Origin: Deltaproteobacteria bacterium
GTDB lineage: Bacteria > Desulfobacterota_C > Deferrisomatia > Deferrisomatales > JACRMM01
Direction of reading: 5' to 3'
NCBI GenBank assembly: GCA_016218905.1
Contig: JACRCS010000776.1
Coordinates: 1-28,722 of the forward strand
DNA: 28,722 nt
In this document: in pieces, positions 14,826 through 22,012 of the stretch
Numbering within the stretch: position 1 is the stretch's first letter
Layout of the letters: every line of letters begins with the position of its first letter
Made by a program: the position numbers and the translations under genes
Notes under the pieces: generated by a model
Told to the model about the DNA's origin: nothing
The model's database searches: none
The model's input: the letters and a program-made list of their open reading frames with translations, nothing else

Positions 14826-14904
14826 GTGGACGAGATGGACTCCGTGGACTGAGTGGACCCGGTGGGCCGTCCACCTCGCCCACAACGTCCACTCCGTCCG
14901 TTGT
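14826..14904. repeat. 9-bp-period inverted repeat array (copy 1)
   Basis: Four units of the form RTGGACNNN run head to tail from 14826, a partial GTGGGCC marks the centre (14862-14868), and four units of GYCCACNNN-type follow to 14904. The two arms are complementary in the fixed six bases and free in the other three. It lies between gvpG and the rpsF promoter. A second copy is at 25503-25590. Confidence 0.8.
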
Positions 14905-14979
14905 CTCGGGAGCGTTCCCGGGCTCGGGGGACCCTCGCCCACCGACCCCTGGCGGCGAATCGTGATGCCTTTCCCGCCG

Positions 14980-15008
14980 TTGCGCCCGCCCTGGCTTCCT
15001 GGTATAAG
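14980..15008 (+). promoter_or_regulatory. Promoter of the rpsF-rpsR-rplI operon
   Basis: TTGCGC (14980-14985) is separated by 17 bases from TATAAG (15003-15008). The transcript should start near 15015, giving a structured leader of about 75 bases before rpsF. Confidence 0.65.
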
Positions 15009-15021
15009 ATGCGGTTCCTTC

Positions 15022-15066
15022 CGGAGCCTTCGGCTCCGCCTCCTTGCTCCCGGCGAGACCGGGGGC
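15022..15066 (+). promoter_or_regulatory. Structured rpsF leader, possible S6:S18 autoregulatory element
   Basis: Two hairpins follow the promoter: CGGAGCC/GGCTCCG (15022-15038, loop TTC) and GCTCCCGG/CCGGGGGC (15046-15066, loop CGAGA). Leaders of rpsF operons in many bacteria bind the S6:S18 complex through a CCG-containing stem-loop. CCG occurs in both hairpins here, but I cannot confirm the bulge geometry. Confidence 0.4.
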
Positions 15067-15088
15067 TGCAAACCGAGAGGAGATCTGT

Positions 15089-15526
15089 ATGGCAGAGAAA
15101 TGGCGTAAGTACGAGACCTTGATGATCTTCGACGCCGAGCTCGGCACCGAGGGGACCGAGGGCCTGATCCAGCGGGCGCGGGACTTCATCGGCCAGGAGA
15201 ACGGCAGGATCCTCAAGACCGAGCGGTGGGGCCTTCGCGACCTCGCTTTCGAGCTCAAGGGACATCGGCGGGGATACTACCTGCTGCTCGAGTACGCGGG
15301 AGTGCCGCGGGTCGCGACCGAGCTCGACCGGAAGCTCAACCTGATCGACTCCGTCGTGAAGTTCCAGTCGGTGAAGCTCGACGAGGGCATCGATCCCGCC
15401 ACCCTCCCCGAGGCCGAAGAGGTGGTCTCGGCTCCCACCCAACAGGCGGCGGTGTTGCCGCCGATGGAGGAGAAGGAAGGCGGGGCCGAGGAGGCCGAAG
15501 AAGGCGGAGCTTCCGAGGAAGAGTAG
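15089..15526 (+). CDS. rpsF: 30S ribosomal protein S6
   Basis: The 145-residue protein has the S6 core: RKYETLMIFDAELGTEGTEG, RWGLRDLAFELKGHRRGYYL and LDRKLNLIDSVVKFQSVKL. S6 binds S18 and the central domain of 16S rRNA in the small-subunit platform. Residues after about 105 form a long acidic tail (MEEKEGGAEEAEEGGASEEE), a common S6 extension that is the target of glutamylation by RimK in some species; no rimK is in view. ATG 15089 has GAGAGGAG upstream. It heads the rpsF-rpsR-DUF2232-rplI operon. Confidence 0.97.
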   Translation: MAEKWRKYETLMIFDAELGTEGTEGLIQRARDFIGQENGRILKTERWGLRDLAFELKGHRRGYYLLLEYAGVPRVATELDRKLNLIDSVVKFQSVKLDEGIDPATLPEAEEVVSAPTQQAAVLPPMEEKEGGAEEAEEGGASEEE

Positions 15527-15566
15527 TCACCGAAACCGAGCTCGAAGCAGCAGAGGAGCATAGATC

Positions 15567-15812
15567 ATGGCATTTCAGAAGAAAGCGGCCGGCCGGCGCC
15601 GGAAGAAGGTCTGCCGGTTCTGCGTCCACGCCGACGTCCCTCTCTCCTATAAGCAGCCGATGGTGCTCAACCAGTTCCTGACCGAGCGCGGCAAGATCGT
15701 GCCGAGGCGAATCAGCGGCAACTGCGCCCATCACCAGCGGGTCCTGGCCGTGGAGATCAAGCGGGCCCGGAACGTGGCCCTGCTCCCGTTCACGTCGAAC
15801 CTGTCGGTGTGA
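15567..15812 (+). CDS. rpsR: 30S ribosomal protein S18 (zinc-ribbon form)
   Basis: The 81-residue protein contains [20 protein letters not shown] and [20 protein letters not shown], the S18 core. Cys16, Cys19 and Cys53 with nearby His55/His56 indicate the zinc-binding (C+) form. S18 sits with S6 in the platform of the small subunit. It follows rpsF by 40 bases, and its stop codon TGA overlaps the ATG of the next gene as TGATG, so the membrane protein downstream is translationally coupled. Confidence 0.97.
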   Translation: MAFQKKAAGRRRKKVCRFCVHADVPLSYKQPMVLNQFLTERGKIVPRRISGNCAHHQRVLAVEIKRARNVALLPFTSNLSV

Positions 15813-16747
15813 TGCCCGTTCGACCCCTCTCCCTCCTGGAGAAGGCCCCCGTCCAGGGCGTGCTCTCCGCGCTGCTCTTCCTGAGCTCGCTCTGGGCACC
15901 CCCTCTGGGGTTCCTCCTCTGCACGGTGAGTCCCCTGCCGATGGCCGTCGCCTCCTGGCGGGGCGGCGCGCGGAGCGGCGTCGTGGCCCTGGTCGTCGGG
16001 GCCGCTGCCGCCTGGGCGGGCTCCGGAGGCGAGGCCGCGCTGATGTACGCCCTCTACTTCGGAGTCGGTGGCGCGGCTCTGGGGCTCGCCATGCGCCTGG
16101 AAAAGGGCGCCGAAGTGGTGCTGGGGAGCTACGCCGCCCTCTCGGTGGCGGCGTTCGGCGGGCTCCTGCTCGTGGAAGCCGTGCGGACGGGTGTGGGGCC
16201 GACCGCCCTCATCGCCGCCAGCATGAAGCAGTCGGTGCTCCAGATGAAGCAGCTCCTGCTGAGCGCGCAGGCGGGACCGGAGGCGACTGCGGCCATGGAA
16301 GCGTGGGCGGGGAGATTCGCCCGGGTATTCCCCGGCGCTCTGGCCGCCTTGAGCCTCCTGGCGGGTTGGATCAACGGCCTCGCGCTACGCAGGATCGCCG
16401 CGAGGACCGGAAGCGAGCTCCCGCGCTGGAACACCTGGCGCGCGCCGGAGGGGTGGATCTGGCTCCTCATCGCTTCCGGTCTCCTGGCGGTCCTCGGCAG
16501 CGGATGGCCGGCCACTCTCGGTCTGAACCTCTTCATTCCGCTGGTGGCGGTCTACTTCCTCCAGGGGCTTGCGGTGCTCCAGCACCTCTTCGAAACCAAG
16601 GCGTTCCCGCCCGCCCTGCGGGGGGCCGCCTACCTGTTCCTCGTCCTCCAGTTTCCGGCGGCCCTGCTCGTCGCCGGCGTGGGCGCGTTCGACCTGTGGC
16701 TCGACTTCCGGGCTCGCTGGTCCAGCGGTGCCCCCACCAGCTCCTGA
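15812..16747 (+). CDS. DUF2232 (YybS-like) membrane protein
   Basis: The 311-residue protein starts at the ATG that overlaps the rpsR stop. It has about seven to eight hydrophobic segments, among them VLSALLFLSSLWAPPLGFLL, then GVVALVVGAAAAWAG, ALMYALYFGVGGAALGLAM, LAALSLLAGWINGLAL, WIWLLIASGLLAVLGSGWPA and LFIPLVAVYFLQGLAVL. The last two blocks, with WNTWRAPE between helices, fit the DUF2232 family. DUF2232/YybS genes are commonly found between rpsR and rplI in this operon in deltaproteobacterial-type and Firmicute genomes. The function is unknown; a transporter-like fold is suspected. Length and context support the call. Confidence 0.85.
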   Translation: MPVRPLSLLEKAPVQGVLSALLFLSSLWAPPLGFLLCTVSPLPMAVASWRGGARSGVVALVVGAAAAWAGSGGEAALMYALYFGVGGAALGLAMRLEKGAEVVLGSYAALSVAAFGGLLLVEAVRTGVGPTALIAASMKQSVLQMKQLLLSAQAGPEATAAMEAWAGRFARVFPGALAALSLLAGWINGLALRRIAARTGSELPRWNTWRAPEGWIWLLIASGLLAVLGSGWPATLGLNLFIPLVAVYFLQGLAVLQHLFETKAFPPALRGAAYLFLVLQFPAALLVAGVGAFDLWLDFRARWSSGAPTSS

Positions 16748-16769
16748 ACGATCCTGAGGAGGTAACGGT

Positions 16770-17219
16770 ATGAAGCTCATCCTGAAAGAGTCCGTCGAGA
16801 ACCTGGGCACCGTCGGCGACGTCGTCACGGTCCGGGACGGGTACGGTCGCAATTTTCTGATTCCCCGCGGGCTCGCGGCCGTCGCGAACCCGAAGGACGT
16901 GCGAGCCATCGAGCACCAGAAGAAGGCGCTCGAGAAGAAGCGCCTGCGGGAGCTCACCAAGGCCGAGGAGATCGCCAAGGCGCTGGAGAGCGTGACGCTC
17001 ACGTTCTTCCGGAAGGCCTCGGACAAGGACCAGCTCTTTGGCGCCGTCACGCCCATTGACATCGAGGCCGGCCTCCGGGAGAAGGGCTTCGGCGTCAGCC
17101 GCAAGCAGGTCGTCCTGGAGAACCCGATCAAGGCCCTCGGCGAGTTCCCGGTCACGGTGAAGATCCACGGGTCGGTCAAGGCGAAGATTACAGTCAACGT
17201 CCAAAAAGAGGGCGAATGA
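16770..17219 (+). CDS. rplI: 50S ribosomal protein L9
   Basis: The 149-residue protein has the N-terminal L9 domain (KLILKESVENLGTVGDVVTV, then YGRNFLIPRGLA), a long connecting helix (about 41-75, rich in Lys and Glu), and the C-terminal domain with DKDQLFGAVTPIDIEAGLRE. L9 binds 23S rRNA near the base of the L1 stalk and influences frame maintenance. The length is exactly that of the family. ATG 16770 has GAGGAGG at seven bases. A strong hairpin follows six bases after the stop. Confidence 0.97.
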   Translation: MKLILKESVENLGTVGDVVTVRDGYGRNFLIPRGLAAVANPKDVRAIEHQKKALEKKRLRELTKAEEIAKALESVTLTFFRKASDKDQLFGAVTPIDIEAGLREKGFGVSRKQVVLENPIKALGEFPVTVKIHGSVKAKITVNVQKEGE

Positions 17220-17224
17220 TTTGC

Positions 17225-17249
17225 GGCGGACCGGAAGAGCCGGTCCGCC
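17225..17249 (+). terminator. Hairpin after rplI, before dnaB
   Basis: A perfect 10-bp stem GGCGGACCGG/CCGGTCCGCC with a 5-base loop starts six bases after the rplI stop and is followed by CTCCTTCTCC, not a clean T-run. It may end the ribosomal transcript or attenuate read-through into dnaB. Confidence 0.55.
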
Positions 17250-17274
17250 CTCCTTCTCCCCAGGGATCACGCGC

Positions 17275-18627
17275 ATGGCCCGACCCGAGGCCGCTCCTTC
17301 CGTCCGGGTTCCCCCCCACAGCCTGGAAGCCGAGACTTCGGTCCTCGGCGCGATCCTCCTCAACAACGACGTGCTGCCCAGGGTGGCGGACGCCATCGAC
17401 CGGGAGGACTTCTACCGGACCGGTCATCGCCTCCTCTACGAGGCGATGATCGAGCTCTCGGAGAAGGGCTTTCCGATCGATCTCGTGACGGCGACGGAGG
17501 CCCTGCGCCAGAAGGGACTCCTCGAGAAGGTGGGCGGGGCCGCCTACCTCGCGAGCCTCACCGATCAGGTGCCCTCCACGGAGAACGCCGAGCATTACGC
17601 CCGGATCGTGCGCGAGAAGGCGATCCTCCGAAAGCTCATCTGGGTCTCCACCGAGATCGCGAGCGAGGGGTACGACGCCGACAGCGATCCTGAGGAGTAC
17701 CTGGACAAGGCCGAGAAGGCGATCTTCGAGGTCACCGCCCGGAACGTGCGGCGGCCCTTCTCGCACGTGAAGGACATCCTCCGGGACACCTTCACCAAGA
17801 TCGAGGAGCTCTACGAGCGAAAAGAGCTCGTCACCGGCGTGCCGTCGGGCTACCACGACCTCGACCAGCTCACGGCCGGGTTCCAGCCCTCGGACCTGAT
17901 CATCGTGGCCGGCCGCCCGGCCATGGGGAAGACGTCCTTCGTGCTCAACATCGCCCAGTACGCGGCGGTGGAGTCAAAGGTCCCGGTGGCGTTCTTCAGC
18001 CTGGAAATGAGCAAGGAGCAGCTCGTCATGCGGCTCCTCTGCTCGGAGGCGAAGGTCGACTCGCATCGCCTGCGCCGGGGGATGCTCAAAGACTCCGACT
18101 GGCCGAAGCTCACGCGGGCGGCCGGCTCGCTCGCGGAGGCGCCGATCTTCATCGACGACACGGCCGCGGTCTCCACCCTGGAGGTCCGCGCCAAGTCCCG
18201 GCGCCTCAAGGCCGAGTCGAACCTCGGGCTCGTGGTGATCGACTACCTCCAGCTCATGCGGGGCCGGACCACGCACGACTCCCGGGAGCAGGAGATCAGC
18301 GACATCTCGCGCTCCCTGAAGGGGCTGGCGAAGGAGCTGAACGTCCCGATCATCGCCCTCTCCCAGCTCAATCGGGGCGTGGAGTCCCGCGCCGACAAGC
18401 GCCCCATGATCTCGGATCTGCGCGAATCAGGCGCCATCGAGCAGGACGCGGACGTGATCATGTTCGTCTACCGGGACGAGGTCTACAACAAGGAGAGCGC
18501 GGACAAGGGCATCGCGGAGATCATCATCGGCAAGCAGCGCCAGGGGCCCATCGATTCGGTGAAGCTCGCTTTCCTGAGCGAGTTCACGCGGTTCGAGAAC
18601 CTCGCCCGCGGCTACGAGGGCTCCTGA
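17275..18627 (+). CDS. dnaB: Replicative DNA helicase DnaB
   Basis: The 450-residue protein has an N-terminal domain (about 10-115, [20 protein letters not shown]), a linker helix, and the RecA-like helicase domain with Walker [10 protein letters not shown] (about 213-221), [16 protein letters not shown], Walker [13 protein letters not shown] (about 317-328), and [20 protein letters not shown] followed by RESG(A/S)IEQDADV. It unwinds DNA at the fork as a hexamer. ATG 17275 is preferred because it gives the usual family N-terminus and has AGGGA upstream; a TTG at 17221 would start inside the hairpin. Its place behind rplI is the common order. There is no intein. Confidence 0.97.
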   Translation: MARPEAAPSVRVPPHSLEAETSVLGAILLNNDVLPRVADAIDREDFYRTGHRLLYEAMIELSEKGFPIDLVTATEALRQKGLLEKVGGAAYLASLTDQVPSTENAEHYARIVREKAILRKLIWVSTEIASEGYDADSDPEEYLDKAEKAIFEVTARNVRRPFSHVKDILRDTFTKIEELYERKELVTGVPSGYHDLDQLTAGFQPSDLIIVAGRPAMGKTSFVLNIAQYAAVESKVPVAFFSLEMSKEQLVMRLLCSEAKVDSHRLRRGMLKDSDWPKLTRAAGSLAEAPIFIDDTAAVSTLEVRAKSRRLKAESNLGLVVIDYLQLMRGRTTHDSREQEISDISRSLKGLAKELNVPIIALSQLNRGVESRADKRPMISDLRESGAIEQDADVIMFVYRDEVYNKESADKGIAEIIIGKQRQGPIDSVKLAFLSEFTRFENLARGYEGS

Positions 18628-18742
18628 CCCCGCGCTTTCGTTGTGGACACCCTCCCCCCGTGTGCTACCCTACAGGCACCGTTTCCATCTGCGTACCCCA
18701 GCGGAGAGTCAGCACTTTCCGAATCCAGGCGGAGGTAAGTCA

Positions 18743-18961
18743 ATGTTCAGCATGCCAGGCGGCACCGAGTGGCTCATCATCCTCCTGATCGTCATGGTCA
18801 TCTTCGGAGGGAAGAAGATCCCCGAGCTCATGGGCGGGCTCGGGAAGGGGATCCGGAGCTTCAAGAAGGCCATGAACGAGCCCGACTCGATCGACGTCAC
18901 CCCCGAAAAGCCGGACGAGATCGAAGGAAAGCCTCAAGGGGAACGACAGAAACAGGCGTGA
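18743..18961 (+). CDS. tatA: Sec-independent protein translocase subunit TatA
   Basis: The 72-residue protein begins [20 protein letters not shown], one membrane helix, then [20 protein letters not shown], the FG-K-P hinge and amphipathic helix of TatA. A charged tail rich in Pro/Asp/Glu/Lys follows. TatA oligomers form the translocation site for folded proteins together with TatC. ATG 18743 has GGAGG at ten bases. TatB is less likely given its short tail. tatC is not in the window. It is isolated, ending at a strong bidirectional terminator. Confidence 0.93.
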   Translation: MFSMPGGTEWLIILLIVMVIFGGKKIPELMGGLGKGIRSFKKAMNEPDSIDVTPEKPDEIEGKPQGERQKQA

Positions 18962-18983
18962 CCCGTCCCTGAATGCCCAGCCC

Positions 18984-19020
18984 GAGAGAGGGGGACCGGA
19001 GGAACCGGTCCCCCTCTCTC
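18984..19020. terminator. Bidirectional terminator between tatA and the NO reductase gene
   Basis: A perfect 16-bp stem (18984-18999 and 19005-19020) with the 5-base loop AGGAA lies between convergent stop codons. On the plus strand it is followed by GTTCTTC. It should end both transcripts. Confidence 0.85.
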
Positions 19021-19025
19021 GTTCT

Positions 19026-21308
19026 TCACGGCCCGCCGGCGCGGCTCACCGTCCTGCCGCGCTGGGACCGGAAGACGAGCCCCGCCGCGATGCAGAGCGG
19101 GACGACCCCCGCGAAGATGAAGACGAGGTCGGCGGGCATGCGCATCCACTCGACGAGCCGCACGAAGCCCTGATCCAGGTAGGACGTGGCCCGCGCGTGC
19201 CAGTACCCGTTCTCCAGGACGTCCTTGAGCTGGAGGACTCCGCCGGGGAAGAGGCTCGTCAGGACCATCAGGCCGAGACCCCCGTTGAGCCCCAGGAACG
19301 CCACCTTCACGTAACGCTCCGGCCTCCGCCACTCGGCCTCGCTCGAGACGTGCCGCAGCCCCAGGACCACCAGGGCCACGGCGAGCATGCCGAAGGCCCC
19401 CATCAGCGCCGAGTGGCCGTGGTTCGGCGTCAGCATCGTCCCCACCTCGAAGAAGCTGACGATCGGGAGGTTGATCAGGAAGCCGAAGATTCCCGCGCCC
19501 ACGAAGTTCCAGAAGCCGGTGGCCATCAGGAAGTAGAAGGTCCACCGGTACGGGTTCGCGGCCGCCTTGCCGCACGACTCGCACCGGGTGCCGCTGATCT
19601 TCAGGAAGTCGCCGGCGTCGAGCGTCAGGAGCGTGAGCGGGACGACCTCCAAGGCGGAGTACATGGCCGCGAACGCCATGGCCATGCTCGATTGCCCCGT
19701 CCAGTACCAGTGGTGGGCGGTCCCCACGATCCCTCCCGCCAGAAAGAGGATCGCGTCCAGGTAGATGACCCGGGTGGCCGTCGCCCGCGAGACGAGCCCC
19801 ATCTGGAAGAAGAGGAGGGCCACCATGACGGTGACGAAGATCTCGAAGAAGCCCTCCACCCAGAGGTGGATGATCCAGAAGCGCCACATGTCGACGACGG
19901 CGTAGTTCGACACGCTGTCGAAGAGGAACGCGGGAACGTAGAAGACGGGGATCGCGGCCGCCCCGCCCACAAAGAGCCAGGAGAGCTCCCGGCGCTCCGG
20001 ATCCCGCCTGGCCGGCGAGACCGCGCGCAGGAGGAGGAAGAGCCAGAAGAGGAGCCCCGCCGTCAGGAGGAACTGCCAGAGGCGTCCCAGGTCGAGGTAC
20101 TCCCAGCCCTGATGGCCGAGCCAGAACCACGTCCTCCCGAGCAGTTGGCGGATGCCCAGGAACTCCCCCAGGAGACTTCCGGCCACCACGGCCACGAGCG
20201 CCCAAAAGAGGACGTTCACGCCGAGGGCCTGCCGCGGCGGGTCCCCTCCTCCGATCATGGGAGCCAGGAAGAGGGCGCCCCCCAGGTAGGCCGTCGCGAT
20301 CCAGAAGATCGCGAGCTGGAGGTGCCACGTCCGCAGGATGTTGCTCGGGAAGACGCGCGCGAGGTCCAGACCGTAGAAGCTCGACGGCTCCGCCCGGTAG
20401 TGCGCGATGGCCCCTCCCGCGAGCGTCTGGGCGAGGAAGAGGACCGCCACCAGGAGGAAGTACTTCACGGCGGCCCGCTGGCTCTCGGTCGGCCGCTCCG
20501 GCTCGATCGGGAGCCTCAGGACCTCGGTTTCGCCCTTCCAGCCGAGGAAGTCGAAACGGCCGAAGGCGAAGAGGACCAGCGCGGTTCCCCCGAGCAGCAT
20601 GATGATGCTCAGCATGCTCCAGAGCAGGGTCTCCGCCGTGGGCGTGTTTCCGACGGCGAGGTCGTACGGAAAGTTGTTCGTGTAGGAGTGGGTCGTGCCG
20701 GGCCGGGTCGCCACCGACGCCCACGCCGCCCAGGCGAAGAAGGCGGTGAGGAGACGCAGTTCCTCCGGATCGGAGATGTAGCGGGGAGAGAGGCCGCCGT
20801 TGCCCGCCGGCCGCTGGAAGAACTCGGCCCACCGTCGGACCTGCCCGGCGTAGGACTTCGCCTCGGGCTCGGTGAAGACGAGCGTCTTCGCCTCGGGGGA
20901 GTAGCGGTTGGCCTTGAGCAGGACCTTCAGCTGCGCGTCGATCGCGCTCCGCTCGGCCGGAGATGCCTCCGCGAGGGCGTGGCCGGTGAGCGCCGGGGCG
21001 AGCGTCTCGGCCGCGTCCTCGGCCAGCCAGTGGAGGTATTGGGCGGAGTAGTCGGGCCCCAGGTAGGCGCCGTGGCCCCAGATGGAGCCGTTCTCCATCA
21101 GGCCGTACCGGAGGAAGACCTGCTGGCCGGCGAGGATGTCCGCCCCGGTGAAGAGCACCCCTCCCGCGGGATCCACCACGCGTTCCGGAACGGGGGGCGC
21201 GTCCCGGTAGGCCTGGGCCGAGAGGAACCCGAGGATCGCCATCCCGCCCAGGAAGATCACCAACAAGCCGTAGCGCCATCCGGCGGAGATCGTCGTGGTA
21301 CGCGCCAA
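19026..21308 (-). CDS. norB: Quinol-dependent nitric oxide reductase (qNOR)
   Basis: This 760-residue single-subunit enzyme reduces 2 NO to N2O with electrons from quinol. It has an N-terminal extracytoplasmic domain (about 35-215, VDPAGGVLFTGADILAGQQV) and 12-14 membrane helices. FeB ligands His481, His532 and His533 (HLWVEGFFEI, AHHWYWTG), Glu485 and Glu554, and the heme histidines at NHGH (630, 632) and WHLQLA (329) are all present. Known Geobacillus qNOR quinol residues His328, Glu332, Phe336 and Asp746 appear to correspond to His303, Glu307, Phe311 and Asp727. A cytoplasmic loop adds Cys576-x-x-Cys579 (RCESCGK). The TTG start 21308 has GGGAGG upstream, inside an inverted repeat. It probably serves NO detoxification; other denitrification genes are absent. 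Confidence 0.93.
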   Translation of the reverse strand: MARTTTISAGWRYGLLVIFLGGMAILGFLSAQAYRDAPPVPERVVDPAGGVLFTGADILAGQQVFLRYGLMENGSIWGHGAYLGPDYSAQYLHWLAEDAAETLAPALTGHALAEASPAERSAIDAQLKVLLKANRYSPEAKTLVFTEPEAKSYAGQVRRWAEFFQRPAGNGGLSPRYISDPEELRLLTAFFAWAAWASVATRPGTTHSYTNNFPYDLAVGNTPTAETLLWSMLSIIMLLGGTALVLFAFGRFDFLGWKGETEVLRLPIEPERPTESQRAAVKYFLLVAVLFLAQTLAGGAIAHYRAEPSSFYGLDLARVFPSNILRTWHLQLAIFWIATAYLGGALFLAPMIGGGDPPRQALGVNVLFWALVAVVAGSLLGEFLGIRQLLGRTWFWLGHQGWEYLDLGRLWQFLLTAGLLFWLFLLLRAVSPARRDPERRELSWLFVGGAAAIPVFYVPAFLFDSVSNYAVVDMWRFWIIHLWVEGFFEIFVTVMVALLFFQMGLVSRATATRVIYLDAILFLAGGIVGTAHHWYWTGQSSMAMAFAAMYSALEVVPLTLLTLDAGDFLKISGTRCESCGKAAANPYRWTFYFLMATGFWNFVGAGIFGFLINLPIVSFFEVGTMLTPNHGHSALMGAFGMLAVALVVLGLRHVSSEAEWRRPERYVKVAFLGLNGGLGLMVLTSLFPGGVLQLKDVLENGYWHARATSYLDQGFVRLVEWMRMPADLVFIFAGVVPLCIAAGLVFRSQRGRTVSRAGGP

Positions 21309-21315
21309 GGTGGAA

Positions 21316-21341
21316 CCTCCCTCGATCGAGCTCGAGGGAGG
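21316..21341. promoter_or_regulatory. Inverted repeat covering the norB ribosome site
   Basis: CCTCCCTCGA (21316-21325) and TCGAGGGAGG (21332-21341) are perfect inverted repeats around six bases. In the norB mRNA the GGGAGG Shine-Dalgarno is in one arm and would be base-paired. The site also lies just downstream of a possible -10 (TAGCCT, 21339-21344), so it may equally be a repressor operator. Confidence 0.55.
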
Positions 21342-21366
21342 CTACCAGCAATCCAGGGCGGGGCAA
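21339..21366 (-). promoter_or_regulatory. Possible promoter of norB
   Basis: On the minus strand TTGCCC (21361-21366) and TAGCCT (21339-21344) are separated by 16 bases. The predicted start falls within the inverted repeat. Confidence 0.35.
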
Positions 21367-21385
21367 GCCGCCCGGGCAAACTCCT

Positions 21386-21420
21386 AACTGCTAATAGCTA
21401 AATGCTAATAGCTAATCGGC
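21386..21420. repeat. Heptamer-period repeat between iorB and norB
   Basis: Five consecutive 7-base units (AACTGCT, AATAGCT, AAATGCT, AATAGCT, AATCGGC) form a direct array directly beyond the iorB stop. Period and AA start match the array in the ispH leader (11303-11337). The A/T-rich composition contrasts with the surroundings. Confidence 0.7.
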
Positions 21421-22002
21421 TTATCCCTGTCCCGCTCCTCGCCCGAGCCGGAACGCCTCCCGGTTGAGGGGGAGGAGCTTCGGCGGGACGCTCGCCTCCA
21501 ACGCCTTCTCCCAGATCTCTTCGGGGAAGAAGAGGCGGTCGGCGAGGGTGCCCACGAGCACGACGTTCGCCGAACGCCGGTTCCCCGCCTGCTCGGCGAG
21601 GTCTCCGGCGGCCACCGCGAAGCTCGTGCAGGGAAAGCGCCCCAGCCGCTGGCCGATGTCCTCCGGGTACTCGGCGAAGCCGGCGGATACGGTCGAGGGG
21701 TTGATCCGATCCACGCTGTAGATGATCGTCCCCTCGGGTCGGACCCAGTGGGCGTACCGCAGCGCCTCGAGGGGCTCGAAGCCCACGAGGATGTCGCAGC
21801 CGCCCTCCGGCACCAGCGGCGAGTGGACCACGTCCCCGATCCGGACGTGGGAGACCACGCTCCCGCCCCGCTGGCTCATCCCGTGCACTTCGCTCTGCTT
21901 GATGTCGAGCCCCTGGAGCAGCGCCGCCTGGGAGAGGATCTTGCTCGCCAGGATCACGCCCTGGCCTCCGACTCCGCTCAGGAGGATGTTGACGGTCTTC
22001 AT
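21421..22002 (-). CDS. iorB: Indolepyruvate ferredoxin oxidoreductase, beta subunit
   Basis: The 193-residue protein has the gamma-domain hallmarks of 2-oxoacid:ferredoxin oxidoreductases: NILLSGVGGQGVILASKILS, then KQSEVHGMSQRGGSVVSHVR, and GCDILVGFEPLEALR. With IorA it forms a TPP- and Fe-S-dependent enzyme that decarboxylates indolepyruvate and other aryl pyruvates to aryl-CoA, reducing ferredoxin. ATG 22002 lies ten bases after the iorA stop with GAGAGGA upstream, so the two are one operon. The length is normal. The last gene of the operon is followed by a heptamer repeat array. Confidence 0.93.
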   Translation of the reverse strand: MKTVNILLSGVGGQGVILASKILSQAALLQGLDIKQSEVHGMSQRGGSVVSHVRIGDVVHSPLVPEGGCDILVGFEPLEALRYAHWVRPEGTIIYSVDRINPSTVSAGFAEYPEDIGQRLGRFPCTSFAVAAGDLAEQAGNRRSANVVLVGTLADRLFFPEEIWEKALEASVPPKLLPLNREAFRLGRGAGQG

Positions 22003-22012
22003 GGTCCTCTCC

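Noticed and set aside
19026..21308. NO dismutase instead of NO reductase
   Set aside because: NO dismutases lack the quinol-site residues and have a changed FeB site. Here His481, Glu485, His532, His533, Glu554 and the quinol residues His303, Glu307, Phe311 appear intact.
18934..21366. An 810-residue minus-strand open frame overlapping norB
   Set aside because: It is a shifted frame of the norB gene. It is very rich in Arg, Pro and Gly with no recognisable domain, while the norB frame has all enzyme motifs.
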